A DNA stretch of 10,801 bases, from NCBI GenBank assembly GCA_049793155.1, contig JBARBN010000070.1:1-10801 (forward strand), written 5' to 3'. The first letter of the stretch is position 1; each line of letters opens with the position of its first letter. The notes under the pieces were generated by a model. The model ran no database searches. It had not been told where the DNA came from and was given only the letters and a program-made list of their open reading frames with translations. Shown here piece after piece: positions 1 to 6,321 of the stretch. The position numbers were made by a program, and so were the translations under genes. This DNA is from JALNZF01 sp049793155. Lineage in GTDB: Bacteria > Nitrospirota > UBA9217.

Positions 1-284
1 CGGAGATCTCCCATGCCCGGGCTGTCGCCGACCAGTGCCGCACCGCCCGCTTCCCTGACAAGCCTGATGACCGCCCGCACGACCTCGGGATGGGTGGTAA
101 CGGCCGTCTCCGGAGAACTCGCCTTCAGAAGATTAGGCTTGATGAGCACCCGCTCGCCGGGCTTTATGAAAGCCCGCATCCCACCAAGCAGGTCTACTGC
201 CTGGGTTACCGACAAGAGGACCCGGTCCTGCGCGTAATCAGCGCAGCGAATTATCGAGACGGCGGATGAGGTTTTGTTATTCAT
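1..284 (-). CDS. DUF362 family protein, N-terminal part (cut by window edge)
   Basis: Reading leftward from ATG at 284, 94 codons stay open to the window edge, so the C-terminus is missing. The visible part has the usual DUF362 start: a short strand and helix, then KPGERVLIKPNLL at residues 41-53, TTHPEVVRAVIRLVREAG at 63-80 and a glycine-rich GDSPGMG at 87-92. Members of this family are often annotated as iron-sulfur proteins because many carry ferredoxin-type Cys clusters after this region. That part is outside the window, so the cofactor cannot be judged, and the biochemical role of the family is poorly defined. An in-frame TAG lies four codons upstream of the ATG, so the start cannot be much earlier. 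No convincing Shine-Dalgarno is seen. The gene follows the monophosphatase gene on the same strand after about 185 bases. Confidence 0.82.
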   Translation of the reverse strand, partial: MNNKTSSAVSIIRCADYAQDRVLLSVTQAVDLLGGMRAFIKPGERVLIKPNLLKASSPETAVTTHPEVVRAVIRLVREAGGAALVGDSPGMGDL

Positions 285-470
285 AAGAATCGTCTAGGGT
301 AGCTATGAAGGAACCACGGGGCCGCTGCTTCGCGACGTATGGAACGAAGTGATAAATGTAGGCCTCCTCACGACCTCATAGACATGGCCTGTAGGCCCAT
401 AATTTCCGATGCAATGAGATCCTCTGTTATTTTCCGGCCATGGACGGCATGCAGGCAATTACTGATATCT

Positions 471-1244
471 TCATCTGCATCGCAGTATCTCCACCATGAG
501 TCCGTGAATTTTTCCGTTGCTCGCGAGGACCTCGTCATCGTTGATGCTGAATTTCTTTCCCGAGAAATCCGATATCCTTCCTCCTGCCTCGCGAACGATG
601 AGGCTCCCTGCTGCCACGTCCCAGGGTTTGAGCTTGAGCTCCCAGAAACCATCAAACCTTCCGGATGCCACCGAGCAGAGGTCCAGGGCTGCGGAGCCGT
701 CGCGGCGCACCTCCTGGGATGCCATGAGAAGATCGTGAAAGTGATCCAGGTTGTTCTTTTCGCTCAGCTTGCGGTCGTAGGGGAACCCCGTGGCAAGAAG
801 ACTTTTTATGAGCGTGTCGACACCGGAGACCATGATCGGCTTCCCGTTTAAAAAGGCCCCTTTCTCTTTTTGCGCCGTGAACAGCTCATCTCTCATGGGA
901 TCGTACACGACACCAAGGACGATCTCATCCTCCTGTTCAAGGGCGATGGAGACGGAAAAACAGGGATAGCCGTGCGCGTAGTTCGTGGTACCGTCAAGCG
1001 GGTCGATGATCCAGGTAAACCCGGACCCGTTGAGTACCCTGGTCCCTTCTTCCGCGATGATACCATGACCGGGGAAGGACGCGAGCAGCGTCTCGACCAC
1101 CGCCTGTTCGGACCTCATGTCCATCTCGGTTACCAGGTTGATATCGCCCTTCAAGGTGATCTCGCGCATCCCGTGGATATTGTCCCTCAAGATCCCGCCC
1201 GCCCTGAGTGCCGCTTCGATTGCAACTGATAGAATGTCCTTCAT
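471..1244 (-). CDS. suhB: Inositol-1-monophosphatase family phosphatase (SuhB-like)
   Basis: A complete 257-residue protein of normal family length. All Mg-dependent phosphatase motifs are present: EEG with the metal-binding acids at 65-66, WIIDPLDGTTNYAHGYP at 78-94 with Asp81 and Asp84, and WDVAAGSLIVREAGG at 208-222 with Asp209. The family hydrolyses inositol monophosphates and related substrates (NADP, fructose-1,6-bisphosphate and other sugar phosphates in some members). In E. coli SuhB also binds the rRNA antitermination complex. The sequence does not settle the substrate, so the symbol means family likeness only. The ATG has a strong Shine-Dalgarno, GGAGG, four bases upstream. The gene diverges from the XRE regulator; a possible -10, TACAAT, lies at 1287-1292 on this strand without a good -35. 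It may be co-transcribed with the DUF362 gene downstream. Confidence 0.93.
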   Translation of the reverse strand: MKDILSVAIEAALRAGGILRDNIHGMREITLKGDINLVTEMDMRSEQAVVETLLASFPGHGIIAEEGTRVLNGSGFTWIIDPLDGTTNYAHGYPCFSVSIALEQEDEIVLGVVYDPMRDELFTAQKEKGAFLNGKPIMVSGVDTLIKSLLATGFPYDRKLSEKNNLDHFHDLLMASQEVRRDGSAALDLCSVASGRFDGFWELKLKPWDVAAGSLIVREAGGRISDFSGKKFSINDDEVLASNGKIHGLMVEILRCR

Positions 1245-1300
1245 CAGTCCTCCGGAGTGATATTAAAAAATGAATGAATATTGCTTATTGTAACTTTATA

Positions 1301-1329
1301 TTGACAAGGGAATGAAAGCGAGTTATATA
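1301..1329 (+). promoter_or_regulatory. Sigma70-type promoter for the XRE regulator, leaderless geometry
   Basis: A perfect -35 TTGACA at 1301-1306 is followed by a 17-base spacer and TATATA at 1324-1329 (four of six to TATAAT). The -10 ends 8 bases before the ATG at 1338, so transcription would begin at or 1-2 bases before the start codon. No Shine-Dalgarno lies between the -10 and the ATG. The spacer is AT-rich and shared with the divergent monophosphatase gene, so an autoregulator bound here could affect both genes; that last point is inference. Confidence 0.6.
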
Positions 1330-1337
1330 CCGACATT

Positions 1338-1595
1338 ATGACTATGACCCTTGCGGATAAACTCAAAAAGCTGCGGAAGAAAACGAAACTCTCGATGAGT
1401 CAGGTGGCGCGTATCTCGGAACTCGCGCCGGACCATCGCGGCGGGATCACCCAGGGTTATCTCTCCCGCCTGGAATCCGGCAAAGAGAACAACCCCAGCC
1501 TGATGAAGCTCATGACCTTGTGCAGCATCTACATGGTTGAACCCAACGATCTGTTCGTAAAAAGCAGCCTGAAAAAACCTCGAAAGACCCGATAG
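1338..1595 (+). CDS. XRE/Cro-CI type helix-turn-helix regulator, 85 residues
   Basis: A small single-domain DNA-binding protein. LADKLKKLRKKTKLSMSQVARISE (residues 5-28) gives helices 1-2, and ITQGYLSRLESGKENNPSLMKLMTLCSIYMVEPNDLF (37-73) gives the recognition helix and helices 4-5. The GYLSRLESGK stretch is typical of the HTH_3 family. The link between helix 2 and the recognition helix (LAPDHRGG) is several residues longer than the usual three- or four-residue turn. The tail KSSLKKPRKTR is basic, with no second domain for ligand or dimer control. ATG 1338 is preferred to ATG 1344 because the promoter puts the transcript start there. It stands alone on the plus strand, divergent from the monophosphatase gene and convergent with the cytochrome gene only 18 bases away. 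Its targets are unknown; autoregulation is the simplest guess. Confidence 0.9.
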   Translation: MTMTLADKLKKLRKKTKLSMSQVARISELAPDHRGGITQGYLSRLESGKENNPSLMKLMTLCSIYMVEPNDLFVKSSLKKPRKTR

Positions 1596-1613
1596 AAAAT
1601 CCAGCGGAACCCC

Positions 1614-2447
1614 CTACCGAACGCTCCATTGATGCGGCTTGTGACATTTCGTGCAGCTCTTGCCCGTTTGGTGAACGCGCTTGAGCGTCAGCACCTCAAG
1701 AGTATGGCAGCGCAGGCAATCATCGTCATTCGGCTTCATGCGGGCATGCGGTTTGTGGCACTCGTAACATTTCAGCCGGGCCATCGGCGCACGATCAGGA
1801 AAGGTTGTCTTTGTCGATTTCCCGTGACAGGTCAAGCACCACGCACGATCGGGGTTGAAAACCTGCTGTTTCTTCGGGGAGAAGGCATGGCACCTGAGGC
1901 AGGAGATCTCCTCCGTTCCCGCTCCGTGAATATTCCAATCCTTGTGACAGCGAAGACAGGCAGACGTATCGGGCCTGAAGGAATGCACCTTCCGGCTGTG
2001 ACAATTCTTGCAATCAAGCTTCTCCATGAAGACATGCCGGGCGTGGCCCGTTGATTTGTTCACGGTCAGCGATCCCTGAGCGGCACTGTCCCAGTGGCAC
2101 TTCGTGCAGGTCTTCCAGGGCGTCTCGTCCCCGTGCGGTTCATGCTTCCGGCCAGTCGTAAAAACAAATCTTACCAGCAGCGCATTCTGCTCCATCATGC
2201 CGAGATGGTGGCATTCCTGACACACGATATTCCGGTGGCCCGAGAGCTTCCATGCGGTATATGCCTCTTCCATGAGATGGCAGCTGCTGCAGAAATCCGG
2301 GTCCGTCTGAATATAGTTGTAGTACCGGACCGCAAGCACGATGCCCAGCAACGAAATGATAAGCATGAGGGAAACAATGACGACCTTTTCCCGCTGGCTG
2401 AGGCCTCTTTCGAGCTTGTCGAATATTTTTGAGATTATTTTATACAT
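1614..2447 (-). CDS. Membrane-anchored decaheme c-type cytochrome (NapC/NirT-like N-terminus)
   Basis: From ATG 2447 the protein has 277 residues. Residues 1-21 are cytoplasmic and basic, 22-40 form one transmembrane helix that stays as an anchor, and the rest should face the periplasm. Ten CxxCH motifs are present: CSSCH, CQECH, CTKCH, CKNCH, CLRCH twice, CLTCH, CYECH, CLRCH and CTKCH. The first part (helix, then DPDFCSSCHLMEEAYTAW and a CQECH) follows the NapC/NirT/NrfH quinol-dehydrogenase plan; the last seven hemes form an added cytochrome module. A role in moving electrons from the quinone pool to a periplasmic or outer partner is likely, but the partner is not in the window. The open frame extends 12 codons further upstream to ATG 2483, but those codons (MAGSCVLTPDLT) are encoded by a junction repeat, so I reject that start. 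Neither ATG has a good Shine-Dalgarno. Confidence 0.9.
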   Translation of the reverse strand: MYKIISKIFDKLERGLSQREKVVIVSLMLIISLLGIVLAVRYYNYIQTDPDFCSSCHLMEEAYTAWKLSGHRNIVCQECHHLGMMEQNALLVRFVFTTGRKHEPHGDETPWKTCTKCHWDSAAQGSLTVNKSTGHARHVFMEKLDCKNCHSRKVHSFRPDTSACLRCHKDWNIHGAGTEEISCLRCHAFSPKKQQVFNPDRAWCLTCHGKSTKTTFPDRAPMARLKCYECHKPHARMKPNDDDCLRCHTLEVLTLKRVHQTGKSCTKCHKPHQWSVR

Positions 2448-2455
2448 CGTAAGAT

Positions 2456-2552
2456 CAGGAGTCAGGACACAGGAGCCGGCCATCCGGAAGGAATCCGCTG
2501 AATCGGCTCTACGTTATTCTCCTGGCTCCTGGTTTCCGGCTTCTGACTACTG
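2456..2552. repeat. Inverted pair of 7-base tandem repeats between asd (USG-1) and cytochrome gene
   Basis: The left arm has three 7-mers in register: CAGGAGT, CAGGACA, CAGGAGC (2456-2476). The right arm has CTCCTGG twice, TTTCCGG, CTTCTGA and CTACTG (2519-2552), the complement of the same CAGGAG-type unit. The arms could pair imperfectly across about 40 bases. The right arm includes the stop codon of the USG-1 asd (2547-2549). The left arm lies just upstream of the cytochrome start, where a Shine-Dalgarno would be expected. Confidence 0.75.
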
Positions 2553-3560
2553 TATTAAATGCTCTGCGATCTGCACTGCATTCAGCGCCGCGCCCTTGCG
2601 CAGATTATCCGATACGATCCACATATTGATGCCGTTCGGGATCGACCCATCTTCCCTGACCCGGCCCACGTAGACCTCATCCTTGCCTGCCACATCGATG
2701 GCCAGCGGATAGAGATTCTTCTTCGGGTCATCGTACACGATAACGCCCGGAGCGCCCGAGAGGATCGCCCTCGCTTCGTTGGCCGAGATGTTCTTCACCG
2801 TCTCAAGGTTCACCGATGCTGAGTGGCACCGGAACACGGGTACACGGACGGTAGTGGCCGTCACCCGGATTGAATTGTCCTCCATGATCTTCTTCGTCTC
2901 GTTCAGCATCTTCATCTCTTCCTGGGAATAACCGTTGTCAAGAAAGTCACCTATATGCGGCAGACAGTTGAATGCGATCTGGTGTGGATAAACCTTCGTC
3001 TCAACATCCCTGAAGTTCAGGAGCGCCACGGTCTGGCTCGCCAGTTCGTCGATGGCATCCTTGCCGGTGCCGGAGACGGACTGGAACGTCGTGACCACGA
3101 TGCGCTTGATCTTCGCCGCGTCATGGATCGGCTTGATGACCACGACCATTGCGATGATGGAACAGTTCGGGTTTGCGATAATGCCCCCGTGCCCGGCGAT
3201 GGCGTGTGCGTTCACCTCGGGAACCACGAGCGGCACCTTCGGGTCCATACGAAAGGCGCTCGAGTTGTCGATCACCACGGCGCCGGACTTTACCGCGGCT
3301 AGGGCGAATTCCAGACTGCGCTCTGCTCCTGCCGAGAAGAGCGCGATGTCCACGCCCGTGAACGCATCCTTGGTCAACTTCCCGACTACCAGCCTCCTGC
3401 CGTTGAACTCGACCCTCTCTCCCTCGGAGCGCTCGGAGGCAAGAGGAATGAGCTCGGAAACAGGGAACTTGCGCTCCTCAAGGACCTCGATCATTTCGCG
3501 GCCAACGGCGCCGGTCGCGCCGGCAATGGCAACAACGTATTTATCTTTTTTCTTGAGCAT
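2547..3560 (-). CDS. asd: Aspartate-semialdehyde dehydrogenase, USG-1 type
   Basis: Makes L-aspartate 4-semialdehyde from aspartyl phosphate with NADPH, the branch point to lysine/diaminopimelate, threonine and methionine. From ATG 3560 it has 337 residues, normal for the family. Seen: nucleotide-binding GATGAVG at 14-20, active-site NPNCS with Cys133, QSVSGTGKDAIDEL in the region that usually reads SVSGAG, RVPVFRCHSASV with the catalytic His, and the C-terminal DNLRKGAALNAVQIAE. Because Cys and His are both kept, this should be an active enzyme and not a Usg-type degenerate paralogue. The open frame could begin at GTG 3566; neither start is ideal, but AGGTGG lies just upstream of the ATG. 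It follows a second, unrelated-class asd directly upstream. Confidence in family is high; which of the two paralogues carries the main flux cannot be told. Confidence 0.94.
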   Translation of the reverse strand: MLKKKDKYVVAIAGATGAVGREMIEVLEERKFPVSELIPLASERSEGERVEFNGRRLVVGKLTKDAFTGVDIALFSAGAERSLEFALAAVKSGAVVIDNSSAFRMDPKVPLVVPEVNAHAIAGHGGIIANPNCSIIAMVVVIKPIHDAAKIKRIVVTTFQSVSGTGKDAIDELASQTVALLNFRDVETKVYPHQIAFNCLPHIGDFLDNGYSQEEMKMLNETKKIMEDNSIRVTATTVRVPVFRCHSASVNLETVKNISANEARAILSGAPGVIVYDDPKKNLYPLAIDVAGKDEVYVGRVREDGSIPNGINMWIVSDNLRKGAALNAVQIAEHLIQ

Positions 3561-3577
3561 TTCCACCTAAAAATTTA

Positions 3578-3692
3578 CCACGGAGACACGGAGACACTGA
3601 GAACTATCTTAAACGCTGATTGAATTATGATGTACACTAAAAATATTTTTCGTCATATTCTTTCATTTCTCCGTGTCTCTGTGCCTCCGTGG
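3578..3692. repeat. Inverted pair of 8-base tandem repeats between the two asd genes
   Basis: Left arm: CCACGGAG, ACACGGAG, ACACTGAG in exact 8-base register (3578-3601). Right arm: CTCCGTGT, CTCTGTGC, CTCCGTGG (3669-3692), the complement of the same unit. The end units match perfectly, so a long cruciform or RNA hairpin around an AT-rich loop of about 67 bases is possible. The right arm starts 16 bases past the stop of the upstream asd. This CCACGGAGACACGGAG family is one I recognise as common between genes in many environmental bacterial genomes. Confidence 0.85.
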
Positions 3693-3708
3693 TTATCTTT
3701 GTTTTATA

Positions 3709-4821
3709 CTATTTCTCCACCACGATGCGCAGCATGCGCCTCAGCGGTTCCGCCGCGCCCCACAAAAGCTGATCGCCGCAGGTAAAGGCATTCAGGAACG
3801 TCGGGCCCATATTCATCTTGCGTAATCTTCCGACCGGCACGGTGAGCGTGCCGGTGATCGCCGCCGGGGTCAGCTCGCGTACGGTTATCTCGCGATTATT
3901 GGGGACCACTTTGACCCATTTGTTGTGTTTAGCGATCATGTCTGTGATCTCGGCCAGAGGGACGTCCCTGGTCATTTTTATCGTCAATGCCTGGCTGTGG
4001 CAGCGCATGGCGCCCACGCGGACGCAGGTGCCGTCGATCGGGACCGGATTGCCTTCTCGGCCCAGTATTTTGTTCGTCTCCGCCTGGCCTTTCCACTCTT
4101 CCTTGCTCTGGCCGCTGTCGAGCTGCTTGTCGATCCAGGGGATGACCGAACCCGCGAGCGGCACGCCAAAGAACTCTTTGGGATAGGCATCGGAACGAAT
4201 ATGGTCTGACACTTTGCGGTCGATCTCGAGTATGGCGCCGGACGGATCGTCAAGCAGGGATTTCACCGTGCCATGGATGGAACCCATCTGTTTCAGCAGC
4301 TCGCGCATGTTGTTCGCGCCCGCGCCCGAGGCGGCCTGATAGGTCATGGCGCTCATCCATTCAACCAGCCCACGCTCATACAGACCGCCCAGGGCCATGA
4401 GCATGAGCGAGACCGTGCAGTTTCCGCCGATGTAGTTCTTGATCCCCTTGGCCATGCCGTTCTTGATCACGTTCAGGTTGACCGGATCGAGGATGATAAT
4501 GGCATCCTTTTCCATCCGAAGCGCGGAGGCCGCATCGATCCAATAGCCCTTCCAGCCCGCACCGCGCAGTTTTGGATATATCTCGTTGGTGTAATCCCCG
4601 CCCTGGCACGAGACGATGGCATCCATCGCCTTCAGCGCATCGATGCTTTTCGCATCCTTGAGCGCCGGAACGTCCTTGCCGATGTTCGGCCCTTTGCCGC
4701 CGACGTTCGACGTGGTGAAGAACACCGGGTCGATAAGATTGAAATCCTTTTCCTCGTTCATGCGGCCCATGAGCACCGAGCCCACCATCCCGCGCCAACC
4801 GATAAATCCTACTCGCATCAT
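3709..4821 (-). CDS. asd: Aspartate-semialdehyde dehydrogenase, E. coli (gamma-proteobacterial) type
   Basis: A 370-residue enzyme that aligns by eye with E. coli Asd almost end to end: VGFIGWRGMVGSVLM at the N-terminus, IVSCQGGDYTNEIYPKLR, IIILDPVN, IGGNCTVSLM with active-site Cys135 at the same number as in E. coli, VPLAGSVIPWIDKQLD, EEWKGQAETNKIL, VGAMRCHSQA with the catalytic His, and GDQLLWGAAEPLRRML at the end. It catalyses the same reaction as the next gene (NADPH-dependent reduction of aspartyl phosphate) but belongs to a different, well-separated class. The first ATG is chosen over the second because it keeps the E. coli numbering; AAGGGGA lies 9 bases upstream. It follows leuB after 55 bases, most of which are a tandem 7-mer repeat. 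Co-transcription with leuCDB is likely. Confidence 0.97.
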   Translation of the reverse strand: MMRVGFIGWRGMVGSVLMGRMNEEKDFNLIDPVFFTTSNVGGKGPNIGKDVPALKDAKSIDALKAMDAIVSCQGGDYTNEIYPKLRGAGWKGYWIDAASALRMEKDAIIILDPVNLNVIKNGMAKGIKNYIGGNCTVSLMLMALGGLYERGLVEWMSAMTYQAASGAGANNMRELLKQMGSIHGTVKSLLDDPSGAILEIDRKVSDHIRSDAYPKEFFGVPLAGSVIPWIDKQLDSGQSKEEWKGQAETNKILGREGNPVPIDGTCVRVGAMRCHSQALTIKMTRDVPLAEITDMIAKHNKWVKVVPNNREITVRELTPAAITGTLTVPVGRLRKMNMGPTFLNAFTCGDQLLWGAAEPLRRMLRIVVEK

Positions 4822-4847
4822 TGTTCTATTCCCCTTTTGTTTTTATT

Positions 4848-4875
4848 CCGCAATCCGAAATCCGCATTCCGCAAT
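4848..4875. repeat. Four tandem 7-base repeats between leuB and asd
   Basis: CCGCAAT, CCGAAAT, CCGCATT, CCGCAAT lie head to tail with CCG at 4848, 4855, 4862 and 4869. One base separates the array from the leuB stop codon (4877-4879). There is no inverted partner here, unlike the other junctions. The unit differs from all other junction repeats in the window. Confidence 0.8.
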
Positions 4876-4876
4876 T

Positions 4877-5953
4877 CTAGATCAGCCCCGCCACCCTGTC
4901 CCCTACTTCCGTCGTGGACATGCCCATCTTCCCCGCGGCCTGGCTCTTCATTCTTTTCATTACCTCGATCATCGCCGCCTCGATCGCCTGAGCGGATTTC
5001 GTCTCGCCGAGCGAATCCAGCATCATCATCGCGGCGCCGATGGCCGCCATGGGGTTGATCGCATTTTGGCCTGCATACTTCGGCGCGCTGCCGCCCATGG
5101 GTTCGAACATCGAAACGCCCTCAGGGTTGATGTTCCCGCCCGAGGCAACGCCGAGCCCTCCCTGGATCATTGCGCCGAGATCGGTGATGATATCGCCGAA
5201 CAGGTTTTCGGTGACCGCCACATCGAACCATTCGGGGTTCTTCACGAACCACATGTTCGCGGCATCGACGTGGTTATAGTCGCGCTTGAGCTCAGGATAC
5301 TGCTTCGCGCCCATCTCCTCGAAGGCGCGGTACCAGAGGTCTCCGCAATGGGTCAGCACATTCCGTTTATGGATCAGCGTGATCGGCTTTGCCGCGTATC
5401 TCGGATTCTGTGCGTTCCGCTTCTTCTTCAGTTCGAAGGCATACTTCAGGCAACGATCAACGGTGCGTCGATCGTAGATCATCAGCTGTGTGGCGATCTC
5501 CTCGGACGTACCCACGCGCGTTGCCCCTCCATGACCGGTATAGATGCCGCCCGTGTTCTCACGGATCACGACAAAATCGATGTCTTCCGGGCCCTTGTCC
5601 TTGAGCGGGGTCTCCACATTGGGATAAAGCTTCACCGGCCTGAGGTTGATATACTGGTCCAGGGCAAAGCGTATCTTGAGCAATATCCCCGTCTCGAGAA
5701 TGCCGGGTTTTACGTCCGGATGTCCGATAGCTCCCAGGAACATGGAATCGAACTTTTTGAATTCGGCGATCGCGCTGTCCGGTAGCGTTTCCCCCGTCTT
5801 CAAGTACCGTGCAGCGCCGAAATCGAACGCAGTGAACTCGAGCTTGAACCCGCCCTTTGCCGCAGCGGCATTGATGACTTTTATTGCTTCTTTAACGACC
5901 TCGGGTCCGGTTCCATCGCCGGGGATCAATGCGATCTTATAGGTCTTTGCCAT
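4877..5953 (-). CDS. leuB: 3-isopropylmalate dehydrogenase (beta-decarboxylating dehydrogenase family)
   Basis: Oxidatively decarboxylates 3-isopropylmalate to 2-oxoisocaproate with NAD, the third step specific to leucine synthesis. The 358-residue protein has the family's GDGTGPEVV at 12-20, substrate arginines at 95 (IRFALDQ) and 105 (NLRP), Arg131 in RENTGGIY, Lys196 in LIHKRNVLT, metal-binding Asp230, Asp254 and Asp258 (ENLFGDIITDLGAMIQGG), and GGSAPKYAG near 288. The loop RENTGGIYTG mixes the LeuB pattern (RELTGGIY) with the tartrate/isocitrate dehydrogenase pattern (RENTEG). By sequence alone it could therefore be a related malate-type dehydrogenase; its place after leuC and leuD makes LeuB the best call. 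ATG 5953 has TAGGAGT 8 bases upstream. Confidence 0.9.
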   Translation of the reverse strand: MAKTYKIALIPGDGTGPEVVKEAIKVINAAAAKGGFKLEFTAFDFGAARYLKTGETLPDSAIAEFKKFDSMFLGAIGHPDVKPGILETGILLKIRFALDQYINLRPVKLYPNVETPLKDKGPEDIDFVVIRENTGGIYTGHGGATRVGTSEEIATQLMIYDRRTVDRCLKYAFELKKKRNAQNPRYAAKPITLIHKRNVLTHCGDLWYRAFEEMGAKQYPELKRDYNHVDAANMWFVKNPEWFDVAVTENLFGDIITDLGAMIQGGLGVASGGNINPEGVSMFEPMGGSAPKYAGQNAINPMAAIGAAMMMLDSLGETKSAQAIEAAMIEVMKRMKSQAAGKMGMSTTEVGDRVAGLI

Positions 5954-6010
5954 GTTTGAAGACTCCTAACCCGGACAAGCCGGAACAAAAAGGTTAAAAT
6001 CGAAAAGCGT

Positions 6011-6109
6011 TTCTCGCAAAGACGCAAAGAACGCTAAGAAATTCTTTTACCTCTTTTTTAAAAAAATAATTTAGCCGTTCTTTGCGACCTTTGCGTCTTG
6101 GCGAGAAAT
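6011..6109. repeat. Inverted pair of 8/9-base repeats between small Cys-rich ORF and leuB
   Basis: Left arm: CGCAAAGA twice at 6015-6030, then CGCTAAGA one base out of register (6032-6039). Right arm: TCTTTGCG, ACCTTTGCG, TCTTGGCG at 6079-6103, flanked by AGAAAT. TTTCTCGC and its complement close the outer ends. The arms enclose an A/T-only core (T-run then A-run near 6055-6067), so the leuB leader can fold into a long hairpin. The right arm directly follows the stop codon of the small ORF (6109-6111). A CGGACAAGCCGG stretch sits near 5974, between the array and the leuB Shine-Dalgarno. Confidence 0.82.
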
Positions 6110-6321
6110 CAGCACTTGCTTTTTCTTGCGCTGCAGTTGTTCGTCCGCATCTCGGTACACTTATCGTCGCCGGGGATGAAATCCAGTCCGCAGAAATGTA
6201 GTGAGGTTCCGCTTGATGAGGAATAGGATGGATCGAGGTTCCGGTTGAAATATACGCATTGCGCACAAAGCGAGTTCGAGTGCGCCTGAAGTGCTTTCAT
6301 CAGCTTAAAACACGCTGTCAT
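6109..6321 (-). CDS. Small Cys-rich protein coupled to leuD, function unknown
   Basis: A 70-residue ORF whose ATG (6321-6319) follows the leuD stop TAG (6324-6322) with no gap, so translation is probably coupled; AGGG lies about 8 bases before the ATG inside leuD. Seven cysteines: 4, 19, 22, 44, 55, 63 and 70. CAQCVYF (19-25), CGLDF (44-48) and GDDKC (51-55) give a C-x2-C ... C ... C pattern that could bind zinc or an iron-sulfur centre; this is inference. No signal peptide or membrane helix is apparent. I do not recognise a family. In favour of a real gene are the exact junction with leuD, the cysteine spacing, and the fact that the junction repeat starts right after its stop, as it does after the known genes. 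Against it are the short length and low complexity (SYSSSSGTS). Pseudomonas also has an extra gene between leuD and leuB, but of a different kind. Confidence 0.6.
   Translation of the reverse strand: MTACFKLMKALQAHSNSLCAQCVYFNRNLDPSYSSSSGTSLHFCGLDFIPGDDKCTEMRTNNCSARKSKC

Noticed and set aside
285..470. A short minus-strand frame reading about GREEAYIYHFVPYVAKQRPRG and overlapping the DUF362 start, preceded by GAGGAGG.
   Set aside because: It has no ATG, GTG or TTG at a usable distance from the Shine-Dalgarno-like string, only ATT. It is about 26 codons long and matches nothing I know. The rest of the spacer shows no terminator or RNA gene.
368..655. A 95-codon minus-strand ORF overlapping the 3' end of the monophosphatase gene.
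   Set aside because: Two thirds of it lies in another frame of a well-supported gene, it has no ribosome site, and the part beyond the gene is short.
3578..6109. The repeat arrays as a CRISPR.
   Set aside because: Units are 7-10 bases, directly adjacent without unique spacers, and differ from junction to junction.
6011..6109. The long hairpin before leuB as an intrinsic terminator of leuCD.
   Set aside because: The stem is long and imperfect with a large A/T core, and only scattered T-runs follow; partial termination is possible but not shown, and the genes on both sides belong to one pathway.
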